The notes: generated by a model from the sequence alone, not told the origin. 64,000 nt of DNA from Azophilus sp965214305 (GCA_965214305.1 OZ243949.1:1426001-1490000), one strand, 5' to 3'. Positions 46,252-55,041 are shown, numbered from the stretch's first letter. Program-made: numbers and translations.

Positions 46252-48105
46252 TCAAGCACGTTGCCCGGATGTCTTCGTTTCGGGCATCGGCAAGGGCCGA
46301 ACATCCTCCAGCCGGCCATCAAAGAGTTCCAGGAACGATTGCACTTTGGGATTCTCCGCGAAATCACGCCGCGCCGCCACCTGCCGCTCCTGGGCAAGCC
46401 GGTGGTTGCGCGCCGTTGGCGTTTCCTGCTGGGGGTCGCCGACATCGACCACAAGATGAATGGCCTCGCCGACGACGTCGGCCAAGGCCCGCTCAATAGC
46501 GCCCATTTCCGCACCGGAGAGCAAGGAAGCCTGTTTGCGGTCGAGCACAAGACGCCAATTGGCCTCGCGACATTCAACCAGCAACGAGTGTTCGACGATC
46601 ATGCGGTCGATGCCCTTGAGGGGCAGGCGTCCAACCAACTCGTACCACTTCTCGTAATAGTTGGCACCCTCTTCCGTCGAAACTGCCGCAGAACTTTCGC
46701 GGCTTTCGGAATGCGGGGCATCCACTTGCGCCGAAGTCTTTAGCCCGGATGTCTCATCGACTTTTTTGCCAGCAGGCGGTGTTTCCTCAGCGTCTTCGGC
46801 TGAAACCGTCCCGGTGGGAAGGACGGGCCCCTCGCGCTCCCCGGCTGAAGGCTCCTTCATGCGAGGGGCGGGCCCCTCGCGCTCCCCGGCTGAAGGCTCC
46901 ACAAAATGGGCGAGTTGGGGGTTCACTGGACCTGGCGGGGCGGAGGGGGTCGCCGCCGTGCTTGATGGTACCTCAGGGGTATCGGCGGGAGTGCGGCCAG
47001 GCTTGGGTTCGGACACTACCGGAACACCGGCGGCGGGCGGCACATTGGTGGCGGCTTGCGCATTCGGCGCGAAGGCCAACATGCGCAGTAGCGTCATCTC
47101 GAAACCGGCTTTGGGATCGGGGCCGACAAACAGATCGCGGTATCCGATCAACGCGATCTGATAATAGAGTTGCACGGTTTCCGGGCTCAGGCCACTGTCT
47201 TCTGCTTCCCCTAATGCCTGATCGACGGCCATGCCGTGCAGGGCTTCGAGCAATTCGGTGAGCACCGAGCGGAAATCGGCGGCCTTGTCGGCAAGGGTGT
47301 CACTCAGTTCAAGCACCCGGCGCGGCTCGCCGCTAGCCAATGCCTCAATGATGGCACCAATCTCGTCGCGGCCCACCGCGCCAACCATGGCGGCAACATG
47401 GGACGCGGCAAGCAACCCGCCGCCGTAGGCGATGGCCTGGTCGGTAATCGAGAGGGCATCGCGCATACTACCCTGGGCCGATTTGGCAATAATGCGAAGC
47501 GCGTCCGGCTCGTGCTCAATGCCCTCTGCGGTGAGCACCTCGCCGATATAGCGGGCGATTTCATCGCGGCCAATGTTTTTCAACTGAAACTGCAAGCAGC
47601 GCGACAACACCGTTACCGGAACCTTCTTGGGATCGGTGGTGGCGAGCAGGAATTTCACATGCTCGGGCGGCTCTTCAAGGGTTTTTAGGAAGGCATTGAA
47701 ACTCGACGCGGAGAGCATGTGAACTTCGTCAATGAGATAGACCTTGAACCGCCCCCGCGACGGCTTGTATTGAGCGTTGTCGAGCAACTCCCGCGTATCG
47801 TCCACCTTGGTGCGGGAGGCGGCGTCCACCTCAATGAGGTCCATGAACCGGTTCTCCTCGACCTCTCGGCAAATCGAACAGGTACCGCAAGGGGCGGAGG
47901 AGACGCCCGCTTCACAATTCAGACACTTAGCCAGTATGCGGGCAATGGTGGTTTTTCCGACACCACGGGTGCCGGTGAACAGATAGGCGTGATGCACCCG
48001 GCCCGAATCCAGACCGTTGCACAACGCCCGGACCACATGATCCTGTCCCACGAGAGCAGCAAAGCCCTTGGGACGCAGCCGTCTGGCCAACACTTGATAG
48101 CTCAT
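46252..48105 (-). CDS. dnaX: DNA polymerase III subunits gamma/tau
   Basis: Clamp-loader ATPase, 617 aa. Walker A GTRGVGKT (45-52), zinc ligands Cys64, Cys73, Cys76 and Cys79, and Walker B LIDEVHML. The tau-specific C-terminal region (about 370-617) is Pro/Ala/Ser/Glu-rich, then structured at the end. In it a 32-base sequence is repeated at 45-base spacing (46824-46855 and 46869-46900), giving two copies of EPSAGEREGP. I do not see the A6G slippery site used for gamma production in E. coli, so a separate gamma form is not predicted from sequence. Confidence 0.95.
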   Translation of the reverse strand: MSYQVLARRLRPKGFAALVGQDHVVRALCNGLDSGRVHHAYLFTGTRGVGKTTIARILAKCLNCEAGVSSAPCGTCSICREVEENRFMDLIEVDAASRTKVDDTRELLDNAQYKPSRGRFKVYLIDEVHMLSASSFNAFLKTLEEPPEHVKFLLATTDPKKVPVTVLSRCLQFQLKNIGRDEIARYIGEVLTAEGIEHEPDALRIIAKSAQGSMRDALSITDQAIAYGGGLLAASHVAAMVGAVGRDEIGAIIEALASGEPRRVLELSDTLADKAADFRSVLTELLEALHGMAVDQALGEAEDSGLSPETVQLYYQIALIGYRDLFVGPDPKAGFEMTLLRMLAFAPNAQAATNVPPAAGVPVVSEPKPGRTPADTPEVPSSTAATPSAPPGPVNPQLAHFVEPSAGEREGPAPRMKEPSAGEREGPVLPTGTVSAEDAEETPPAGKKVDETSGLKTSAQVDAPHSESRESSAAVSTEEGANYYEKWYELVGRLPLKGIDRMIVEHSLLVECREANWRLVLDRKQASLLSGAEMGAIERALADVVGEAIHLVVDVGDPQQETPTARNHRLAQERQVAARRDFAENPKVQSFLELFDGRLEDVRPLPMPETKTSGQRA

Positions 48106-48254
48106 CGGCGCTATTCTAGCCCGGACGCTTCATGAATAAACGATCGGGCGGCAAAAGGTGGCGGCTCCATTTGGACAATCTTCATTATCGCGGCCCAAAT
48201 AACCGACTATCCGAATCTTATGGTCGGCCTGCATTCAGCCGTTGATCCGGGCGC

Positions 48255-48482
48255 TTAGCGATTCTCCAAATTTTTGATTTCCTTAGAAAGATTGAATTTT
48301 TGATCTGTGACGATTGCTTCGAGAACCGCAATACGCTTTTTCACTGCCCGCAGTTCCTCTCGAAGATCGTCGTCCGTCTTCACATTGAGTTCCCGTTGCC
48401 GCAGTCTGATGTATTTTTGCGCCACGCTGGTGGCGCACGAAATCAACACGATCAAAACGACCATCAAAAAGACACCGTCCAT
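48255..48482 (-). CDS. PspB-like small membrane protein
   Basis: 75 aa. One N-terminal membrane helix (FLMVVLIVLISCATSVA) and then a coiled coil containing ELRAVKKRIAVLEAIVTDQ, resembling the C-terminal half of E. coli PspB (RERIQALESIL). It lies downstream of pspA on the same strand, the position pspB occupies in phage-shock operons. No pspC follows before dnaX. Because the match is short, I leave the symbol empty. Confidence 0.65.
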   Translation of the reverse strand: MDGVFLMVVLIVLISCATSVAQKYIRLRQRELNVKTDDDLREELRAVKKRIAVLEAIVTDQKFNLSKEIKNLENR

Positions 48483-48626
48483 GCTCGCTCCTTGTTATTG
48501 ACGGTTTCGGTGGATCAACCCGGGCTAGGGGAATGCCCGCCCTTGGCATCATCGAGTTTGTTCAGTTCCCGCCGCTTCCGGCGACCAAAAGCTCCTGCGG
48601 CAAATCAGGCTCGGCAAGCACAACAT

Positions 48627-49337
48627 TTAGGTTTTCGGGCGGCTTTCCGTCTGGTGGCCCGGGCCTCCTTGCGGCTCGCCATTGCCGCTCATCCGCGTTT
48701 TAAGCGCTTGCAGTTCGTTCTCAATGGCATCGCCCCGCTCAAGTTCAGCAATCTCCTCGGCGAGTGTTTTAGAGCCCATATCGTAAGCCTCGATTTGGCC
48801 CTCAATGTCGTCCATCTTGCGCTCGTACAGCTCGAATCGCTGAATGGCGTCGTCAACATTGTGCTCGCTAAGCCGCCGCCGCACACCAAGCCGTGTCTTA
48901 GCGGCATTACCGCGCAACACGATCGCATGTTGGCGGGTTTTGGCGTCCTTGATCTTGGCTTGCAGAGCAACCACGTCCGCGTTGAGTTTTGCCAAGGTTT
49001 CATCAACCATTGTCAGCTCCGGGGCCAGCGACTCCGCCGCTTCGCTTGCTTTGTTGCGCTCCCTCAGAGCGCCCTTCGCGAGATCGTCGCGACCCTTGCT
49101 AACGGCTACTTCGGTCTTGCGCTCCCACTCCGCCGCCTCCTTGGCAAGCCATTGTTTGCGGCGCAGCAGTTCCTTGCGGTCGGCAATGGCCCGTGCGGAG
49201 GTCGAACGCACCTCCACTAGGGCCTCCTCCATTTCCTGAATGATCAGACGCACCATCTTCTCCGGGTCTTCCGCCTTGTCGAGCAAGGCATTGAGGTTGG
49301 AGTTGATGATGTCGGTCAGGCGAGAAAAGATGGTCAT
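48627..49337 (-). CDS. pspA: Phage shock protein A
   Basis: 236 aa ESCRT-III-like coiled-coil protein that stabilises the inner membrane and, in enterobacteria, inhibits PspF. The N-terminus SRLTDIINSNLNALLDKAED and the helices KMVRLIIQEMEEALVEVRS are typical. Ends in a short Gly/Pro/Gln-rich tail. GGAGGC lies a few bases before the ATG, and a sigma-54-type promoter is about 40 bases upstream (49374-49390). Confidence 0.95.
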   Translation of the reverse strand: MTIFSRLTDIINSNLNALLDKAEDPEKMVRLIIQEMEEALVEVRSTSARAIADRKELLRRKQWLAKEAAEWERKTEVAVSKGRDDLAKGALRERNKASEAAESLAPELTMVDETLAKLNADVVALQAKIKDAKTRQHAIVLRGNAAKTRLGVRRRLSEHNVDDAIQRFELYERKMDDIEGQIEAYDMGSKTLAEEIAELERGDAIENELQALKTRMSGNGEPQGGPGHQTESRPKT

Positions 49338-49373
49338 GATTGGTTAGCCTCCATGTGTAAGCCACAGGGGGGG

Positions 49374-49390
49374 ATTCAGGAATCGTGCCA
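49374..49390 (-). promoter_or_regulatory. Probable sigma-54 promoter of pspA
   Basis: On the minus strand TGGCACGATTCCTGAAT gives the -24 GG and, ten bases later, GA at the -12 position. The E. coli pspA promoter has the similarly imperfect TGGCACG...TTGTA. The distance to the pspA start (about 40 bases) is suitable. The imperfect -12 element lowers certainty. Confidence 0.6.
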
Positions 49391-49476
49391 GATTTGCCGG
49401 GAATTTTAAGGGAGTTATCTATTTGACTCCCACGGCCACAACAAATTGTGACAAGCCGTTTTTATGAGCACAACAT

Positions 49477-49643
49477 CTAGGAGCCTGCGCCGTAGGAAGT
49501 CGCGAAAGCGAAAATCCGCTATCGCCGTCCCGTCGGCCGGTCGATTGAGGCGAATATCGAGCCATATTCAACGAAGTCGAGCGGCTGACGGGGTGGATGA
49601 GAGCGGATTTGCAGCCGCGAATTCCTACGGCGCAGGCTCCTAG
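49477..49643. repeat. CTAGGAGCC palindromic element, family 2, copy B
   Basis: 167 bases, starting CTAGGAGCCTGCGCCGTAGG and ending CCTACGGCGCAGGCTCCTAG. Its reverse complement aligns with copy A (13472) throughout, including the core GAATATGGCTCGATATTCG. The bases just inside the common termini differ from copy A in both arms together, so pairing is kept. It is in the 700-base gap between pspA and pspF (49338-50037), which also holds the sigma-54 promoter, a family 1 hairpin and an AT-rich stretch (49650-49690) without a gene. Confidence 0.88.
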
Positions 49644-49786
49644 TGGAAGATGGCATTAAGTATATAAATCCTAATTTTAATATGGGGCAATTGCGAACAG
49701 ACGCCATGATGTGGGTGGCAGGGAGCGGTCATCGCATCTGTTGTATGCCGCTAACCTGAGTACATCATCCCCTATTATCCGGTAGC

Positions 49787-49897
49787 GAGCGGGTGCGTGG
49801 GGTTTCCCTTACCGCGCTGGGCACCGGCTTCCTGCTTGTGCGAGAGGGTATGGAGCGAGCTTAACGGCGCGGCAAGGGAAACCCCACGCACCCGCTC
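49787..49897. repeat. Long-stem palindromic repeat, family 1, copy 5 (inverted)
   Basis: Arms 49787-49817 and 49867-49897 pair at 30 of 31 positions. The stem (GAGCGGGTGCGTGGGG...) differs from the other copies. The loop TGGGCACCGGCTTCCTGCTT... is in the inverted orientation, as in copy 4. Confidence 0.9.
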
Positions 49898-50037
49898 TTT
49901 TCTGGAAAACCGGCGGTTTATCGAAGCGGCGGCCTGTCCTTTGCAACGCAATCTGCCGCCACGGGATAATCTCATTCCATTGCACAAACCGGCTCAGTGA
50001 GTGGTTTATTTCGCCAATAGTTGGCAATATTCGCAAC

Positions 50038-50550
50038 ATGCGTACCGAATTGGAACGACTGCTTGGCGAATCGCCTGCTTTTCTCGCGGTTTTGGAGGCT
50101 GTCTCGCAAATCGCGCCCCTGCAAAAGCCGGTGTTGATCGTCGGCGAGCGCGGCACCGGCAAGGAACTCATCGCCGAGCGTTTGCACTTCCTATCCAACC
50201 GCTGGGAAAGCGCCTATCTCAAAATGAACTGCGCGGCGATTGCCGATTCACTTTTGGAAAACGAGTTGTTCGGCCACGAGGCCGGTGCCTTCACCGGCGC
50301 ATCGCGGGCGCATCAGGGCCGATTCGAGCGGGCGCACGGGGGCACCCTGTTTTTGGATGAACTGGCCGACAGCTCCGCGCTTGTGCAGGAGAAACTGCTG
50401 CGGGTCATTGAATATGGCGAATTCGAGCGGGTTGGCGGCAAGAAAACGCTGCATTGCGATGTGCGCCTCCTGGCGGCCACCAATGAAGATCTGCCGAATC
50501 TGGCCGCCTCAGGCAAGTTCCGCCACGACCTGCTCGATAGAGCGGTGTCG
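50038..50550 (+). pseudogene. pspF: pspF, truncated in the AAA+ domain
   Basis: The first 168 residues match PspF, the sigma-54 activator of psp operons: Walker A GERGTGKE (36-43), the sigma-54-contacting loop GAFTGA (83-88), Walker B LFLDELAD and LDR of DLLDR (164-168). Similarity stops right after Arg168 (about base 50541), where the remainder of the AAA+ domain and the C-terminal HTH should be. The frame then runs to 50784 through unrelated sequence that in another frame encodes a carbamoyltransferase C-terminus. It is divergent from pspA as in E. coli. It cannot be functional as an activator. Confidence 0.85.
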
Positions 50551-50551
50551 G

Positions 50552-50911
50552 TCTTTGTCCGAGGCGGACGAGGCGCTGGAAGGGGTGGATCGAGTGAATG
50601 CCGTCCGCTCCGAGATTCCCGCCGTGACTCATGTGGACCATTCGGCGCGGATTCAGACTGTGGGCCGGGACACCAACCCCAAGTACCACGCGCTGCTATC
50701 CGCGTTCAAGCAGCGCACGGGCTGCCCGGTGCTGGTCAACACCTCGTTCAACGTGCGCGGCGAACCGATCGTGGGCACACCTGAGGACGCATTCCGCTGC
50801 TTCATGGGCACCGATATCGAGGCGCTGGCCGTGGGCAACTGCTTCCTGCTGAAGAGCGAACAGGATGTAGCGCTCAGGCGCGACTACCGCCGCGAGTTCA
50901 AGCCGGACTGA
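50552..50911 (+). pseudogene. Carbamoyltransferase (NodU/CmcH family), C-terminal fragment
   Basis: About 117 codons matching the C-terminal domain of carbamoyltransferases: EIPAVTHVDHSARIQTV, RDTNPKYHALLSAF, CPVLVNTSFNVRGEPIV and TPEDAFRCFMGT. The N-terminal two thirds, including the catalytic domain, are absent; the sequence joins the broken pspF at about 50550. It marks the left edge of an accessory island. The frame is intact to its TGA at 50909-50911. Confidence 0.85.
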
Positions 50912-51554
50912 GTGCAGATAATGGCGCGTGTGCGAAATTACCTGCAGTATGGATGTGGTTGGTCTGCGCCGAAGGGTTGGAGAAATTTCGACGCGTCACC
51001 CACGCTGCGCTTTGAGCGCCTGCCGCTGATAGGAAGGCTATACACCCGAAACAGCCAGCGATTTCCTGAGAACGTTGAGTACGGGGATATCGTAAAGGGC
51101 CTGCCGGTCGCCGAGGAATCGTTCCATGGTGTCTATTGCTCTCATGTGCTGGAGCACCTGTCCTTGGCCGACTTCAGGACGGCTTTGATCAACACATGGC
51201 GCATTCTGAAGGGGGGGGGGGGGGGGGGTATTTCGCCTCGTCCTGCCGGATTTGGAGCACATGGTTAACCGGTACATCGACGACTGTTCGGAAAGTGCTG
51301 CTCACACATTTATGACGGACACCGGGTTGGGGGCACTGAAGCGGGACCGCGGTTTCGTGGTCTCCTATATGGGCAATTCGAAACATCTATGGATGTGGGA
51401 CTTCAAGTCCATCGCAGCGGAGCTTTCACGTGCCGGATTCACCGGCATCCGCAGGGCGGCCTTCGGCGACAGCCCGGATGCCGCCTTTTCGGAAGTGGAA
51501 GAAAAAGATCGGTGGGAGAACTGCCTTGGTGTCGAATGCAGAAGGCTTGCTTGA
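50912..51554 (+). pseudogene. SAM-dependent methyltransferase, frame broken at an 18-G tract
   Basis: The first part (GTG 50912 or ATG 50921 to the G tract) encodes a class I methyltransferase N-half: YGCGWSAPKGWRNFDASP, then GLPVAEESFHGVYCSHVLEHL, the motif around the methyl-transfer region, and NTWRILK. After the G run the frame must shift to continue as VFRLVLPDLEHMVNRYID to the stop at 51554. With 18 G the downstream part is out of frame; 17 or 20 would restore it. Possible phase-variable gene, decayed gene or sequencing error. It is followed by a glycosyltransferase, consistent with surface-glycan modification. Confidence 0.75.
51211..51228 (+). repeat. Homopolymer of 18 G
   Basis: An uninterrupted run of 18 G within the methyltransferase gene. 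Such tracts mutate by slipped-strand mispairing. Consensus reading of the gene needs a count of 2 modulo 3. Confidence 0.9.
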
Positions 51555-51592
51555 CATCGCCTGCATTCGCTGAAGGGCAATGCGGCAGGCAT

Positions 51593-52831
51593 ATGGAGTA
51601 TCCGCGTATCGCTTTGAAGCTCGTTGTCCACGACTTCGCGGGCCATCCGTTTCCAATGCAGCTCAGCCGGTCGCTGGCTGGGCGGGGGCACCGGGTGCAT
51701 CATTTGCACTGCCGGTCGCTGGTCGGCGCCAAGGCCGACCTCTGCCGCCGGGAGGACGACGCGGCGGGGCTGGCTATCGAGGGCGTGGGCGGCAGGCGCC
51801 CAATGGCCAAGGGCAGCCTTGTCCGCCGTCTGGCAATGGAGAACGCCTACGGGCGCCGCGCCGCCGCGAAGATCACGGCGGCTAAGCCGGATGTGGTGCT
51901 GTGCGCCAACACGCCGCTCGACGCGTTGCGCTGGATTGTCCCCGCCTGCCGCCGTCGCGGCGCCGGATTCGTGAACTGGCTTCAGGACCTCAACAGCGTG
52001 GTGGCCGCCGACATCCTGCCCCGCCGGGTGCCCGTTTTCGGCGGACTGGCTGCGCGGCGCTACCTGAGGCTGGAGCGCTCGCTGCTGCGTCGGAGCGACC
52101 ATGTCGTGGCGATTTCGGAGGACTTCCAAAGCTACTTGGAGAGCATCGGCATCCCGGCGGGGGCGTGGAGCGTCATCCGCAACTGGGCGCCTCTCGACGA
52201 GCTGCCGATGCGCCCGCGCCGGAACCCTTGGGCGGAGCGCCACGGGCTGACGCGCGGATTCAACATCGTGTACACCGGCAACCTCGGCCTCAAGCATAAT
52301 CCCCAGCTGCTGCTCGACTTGGCCCGGAACCCGCTGGTGCCCAACGCCCGGGTGGTGGTGGTGTCGGAGGGCATCGGCGCGGACTGGCTCGCCCGCCGCA
52401 AGCGGACGCTCGGCTTGGACAATCTGGCGCTGCTGCCGTTCCAGCCCTACGCGGCGCTGCCCGAGGTCATGGCGGCAGCGGATATCCTGCTGGCGCTGCT
52501 GGAACCGCAAACGCAGCCGTACTGCGTGCCCAGCAAGGTGCTCTCGTACTGCTGCGCCGGACGCGCCATCGTGCTCTCGGCGGATGCCGGCAACCTCGCC
52601 AGCCGAATTGTCGCCGGGCAGGGCTGCGGCCGGGTGGTGGCGCCCGGCGACGGCGCGGCGGTCGCCGAGGCGGTTTCCGAACTACTGCGGGACGACCGGG
52701 AACGGGAGGTTTGCGCCCGGCGCGCCCGACGCTACGCCGAGCAGTCCTTCGATATCGAACCCATTGCCTCCCGGTTCGAGGAGTTGCTGCTGCGGGTCGT
52801 CGAGCGGCGCCGGCAGGGGCGTCCGGGCTAG
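51593..52831 (+). CDS. Glycosyltransferase (GT4, WcaI-like)
   Basis: About 412 aa, GT-B fold. HDFAGHPFPMQLSRSLAGRG is the N-terminal loop of WcaI-like GT4 enzymes, NWLQDLNSVVAADIL resembles the family middle section, and FNIVYTGNLGLKHNPQLLLD and the VPSKVLSYCCAGRAIV segment (with the E/S-x-K donor site) form the C-terminal donor domain. The ATG at 51593 gives the family length; upstream codons belong to the methyltransferase. Third codon positions are strongly G/C-rich. Part of the island between pspF and the CoA-transferases. Confidence 0.85.
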   Translation: MEYPRIALKLVVHDFAGHPFPMQLSRSLAGRGHRVHHLHCRSLVGAKADLCRREDDAAGLAIEGVGGRRPMAKGSLVRRLAMENAYGRRAAAKITAAKPDVVLCANTPLDALRWIVPACRRRGAGFVNWLQDLNSVVAADILPRRVPVFGGLAARRYLRLERSLLRRSDHVVAISEDFQSYLESIGIPAGAWSVIRNWAPLDELPMRPRRNPWAERHGLTRGFNIVYTGNLGLKHNPQLLLDLARNPLVPNARVVVVSEGIGADWLARRKRTLGLDNLALLPFQPYAALPEVMAAADILLALLEPQTQPYCVPSKVLSYCCAGRAIVLSADAGNLASRIVAGQGCGRVVAPGDGAAVAEAVSELLRDDREREVCARRARRYAEQSFDIEPIASRFEELLLRVVERRRQGRPG

Positions 52832-53071
52832 CCGATATCGCGGCGTCATCTGCGGAATGCAGCCTTGATCCCACGTTGTTGGGATAGCGGTGCAATGAGT
52901 ACCGTGCTAAATTGCGGCAAGTTAATGGTACGCAAGGTCTAGCGATCAAAGAAATTTGGCCGCTTTGCTTTACGAAAACGAGGTGGCTGCGATGGCGGAC
53001 AGGCTGATGCCCTCGCCAAAACGCGAGGACAAAGTGGTGACAAGCCGCTTGGATACAAGGCACTTAGGGCG

Positions 53072-53710
53072 GTGGAAGAACGTTCAATCTCACTTGAAAA
53101 GCGCATCTTCATGCTCTATTCCCTCGAAGCAGAGCACCCCGTTGGAACCTGTTTCGGATTCGGCAGGCCGGGACTCTTCCTAACGGCAGCCCACGTCATC
53201 GCCGATCTTCCGGCGGACGTGATTCGCGTCGTATCGGTCGGCTCGGAAGTGGCTCTCTGGCCGATCAGCGAGATGCGACTTCAGCAATCTGCCGATTTGG
53301 CGGCACTCTATATCCCCGATGCCGTCCAAGATCCGCGTTTCGAGTGTTTCAAGCTCGGCAAGCCTCCTTCGGGGGATGCTGACCATGCTCTGGGAGAAGT
53401 CATCTCCGTCGGCTATCCGCTGCTGGCGAACGAGAAACCAGTGAGGCGGCGGTTGATGCGCGGCCATCTCCAAGCGCACTACGTGTATCAAGCGGACCCG
53501 TATGAATACAGCGCGTTTGAACTGCCGTTCCCGGCATTCCCGGGGCAAAGCGGTGCTCCCGTCATTCGCGACTGGGCAAGGGAGGAAGTGATTGGGCTCA
53601 TTACGGAGAGCATTAGGTATTCCACCGAATTGGGTGAAGACCGAACGGAAGCCCATTGGACCATAGCCGTCTCGCTCGCCCCGTTAGCCGATTGGATAGA
53701 GGCGCTTTGA
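53072..53710 (+). CDS. Trypsin-like serine protease (S1 family)
   Basis: 212 aa, cytosolic as no signal peptide is visible. The catalytic triad is His41 (FLTAAHV), Asp75 (SADLAALYI) and Ser160 (FPGQSGAPVI). It starts at GTG 53072 or at the ATG 53111. Stand-alone proteases like this are often part of stress or defence modules, but neighbours here give no clear partner. The 240 bases before it (52832-53071) hold no supported gene. Confidence 0.75.
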   Translation: MEERSISLEKRIFMLYSLEAEHPVGTCFGFGRPGLFLTAAHVIADLPADVIRVVSVGSEVALWPISEMRLQQSADLAALYIPDAVQDPRFECFKLGKPPSGDADHALGEVISVGYPLLANEKPVRRRLMRGHLQAHYVYQADPYEYSAFELPFPAFPGQSGAPVIRDWAREEVIGLITESIRYSTELGEDRTEAHWTIAVSLAPLADWIEAL

Positions 53711-53736
53711 ACAACCGCGGCGGAACTTCGATGCGT

Positions 53737-53878
53737 TGGGTTCACCGACATTCGCGGGGCGGCCTTCGGCGACAGCGAGGATGCCGAGCACAGCGGCTTC
53801 CTCGCGCCCGCGGACGACGAACACGCCTATTCCATGCCCATCCCCTCGTTCGCCCGATACCTGCTTGGCGACAGGTAG
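53737..53878 (+). pseudogene. Methyltransferase C-terminal fragment, second copy
   Basis: In one frame the sequence reads FTDIRGAAFGDSEDAEHSGF and on to YLLGDR before a stop. The first part parallels FTGIRRAAFGDSPDA in the upstream methyltransferase; DNA at 53738-53781 matches 51438-51481 at most positions. No N-terminal part is present. A remnant of a related gene. Confidence 0.4.
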
Positions 53879-53892
53879 GCGGGAGGACACCT

Positions 53893-54205
53893 ACGGATGG
53901 CTTCTGGCCGGGGGTGTCGCAGCCGCCGCCATCAGGCCGCGGGCCAGGTCCCGGCCCACGGCGTGGCCCTCGCGCTGAAGGTGCAGGCTCACCCGGCGCG
54001 TGCCGTAGTACGGGAACTCCATGTACAGCCGGTCCACCAGCAGCTGCAGCGCCAGCCGCCGACAGTCCGCCGGCCTCGGCCCGTAGTACAGCGACGAGCG
54101 GCTCACCCCCGCCAACTCGCACTTGCGGGCCAACGGCAGGGTGCCGTCCTCGCGGATCAGACTCACCTTCTCCCGCCGCCCCAACGCTCCAAACCCTTCG
54201 AAAAA
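53893..54205 (-). pseudogene. IS3-family transposase OrfB, N-terminal fragment
   Basis: Read after a -1 shift at the T8 run: REKVSLIRED, LARKCELAGVSRSSLYY, LYMEFPYYGTRRVSLHLQ and GHAVGRD match the HTH_21 region at the start of OrfB. The integrase core with its DDE residues is missing. Confidence 0.8.
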
Positions 54206-54462
54206 AAATCCCGCTCCACCGTCAACTCGCCGATCCGCGCGTACAGCCGCTCCACCAGCCGAGCCGTCTCGCGGTCCGCTGAGTTGCCGCCGCCCCGGCC
54301 GAACACCCCCAGAAGCCCGTCGTGGGCCTCCGTCTTCCACTTGCCCACCTGGTTCGGGTTGACACCGTGCCGGGCCGCGATCGAGCGCGCCGTCTCGTCG
54401 CCGCGCATCGCCTCCAGAACAACCTTCCGCTTGAAGTCCGCCGTGTACTTCCGCCTCTTCAT
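54163..54462 (-). CDS. IS3-family transposase OrfA
   Basis: 99 aa. HTH of the IS3 OrfA type (KYTADFKRKVVLEAMRGDET and ARHGVNPNQVGKWK) followed by a leucine-zipper-like helix (LVERLYARIGELTVERDFF). It ends just after a T8 run (minus strand, 54201-54208), the place for the programmed -1 frameshift into orfB. Confidence 0.88.
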   Translation of the reverse strand: MKRRKYTADFKRKVVLEAMRGDETARSIAARHGVNPNQVGKWKTEAHDGLLGVFGRGGGNSADRETARLVERLYARIGELTVERDFFSKGLERWGGGRR

Positions 54463-54519
54463 GCCAGTCTCCTCGGTCTGAAAACTACCTTAGCAGACTG
54501 TCCAAATTTGCCCGACCTC

Positions 54520-54918
54520 CTCTGATAGGTGGGCACTTCTTCTTTGGCGAGGAGGTACCACCCCTTTAGTTCAACGCCGAGCAGCACATCCTTCCCGTTG
54601 TCAATTTGGCGAAGGACAACGTCAGGAAAAGTCTGAGGTTGACGCACAAATGCATAAGTCTGGTATTCATTCATCGGATCCCAATTGCACACAGACTTCC
54701 GTGGTAACCGGGAACTTGCGGAGCGCGCGCGTGTTGGCGTTGCCCGCGATATGGCCAAGCCCCTTGTCCCAACCACAGGTCATAGAGGGTTTCGGCAGGG
54801 TGGAAGTGGATCGTTGAATTGGCGCGCTGGAACGACCACGCAGGTCTACCCGGAAACGGGACTGTGAGCCATCACAAAAGCGGCCGATACCAACCCTGGG
54901 CTCGTTGCTAAACCGCAC
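54520..54918 (-). pseudogene. Nuclease-like protein remnant, frameshifted and cut by the IS
   Basis: Two frames together give a plausible protein: GLGHIAGNANTRALRKFPVT, then after a frameshift near 54690, NEYQTYAFVRQPQTFPDVVL and LLGVELKGWYLLAKEEVPTY. The PD...(x)n...ELKGW pattern resembles PD-(D/E)xK nucleases such as restriction enzymes. The frame ends where the IS3 element begins. The call is an inference from one short motif. Confidence 0.45.
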
Positions 54919-55041
54919 GGACTGGATGAATAATGGCGCACGGTCGCTAGTCCGCCTATCTCAGCAGCTTGCGTCGCGAGGGCGACGGGGCCCGGGCCCC
55001 TAGGCGTTCTGCGTTAGTAGCTAATCCGATGGTAGTGGTTT

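Larger units (their letters stand above)
53891..54510 (-). mobile_element. IS3-family insertion sequence, truncated
   Basis: Contains an intact orfA and the first part of orfB on the minus strand; orfB is cut off after about 90 codons, so the right end is missing. The left end lies near 54500, where the reading frame of a nuclease-like remnant stops matching. No intact inverted repeats can be assigned. It is dead as an autonomous element. Confidence 0.75.

Noticed and set aside
46252..48105. Programmed frameshift producing a gamma form of DnaX
   Set aside because: No A6G-type slippery sequence with a downstream hairpin was seen in the expected region.
50020..50037. TTGGCAATATTCGCAAC before pspF as a sigma-54 promoter
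   Set aside because: The GG and GC are eight rather than ten bases apart.
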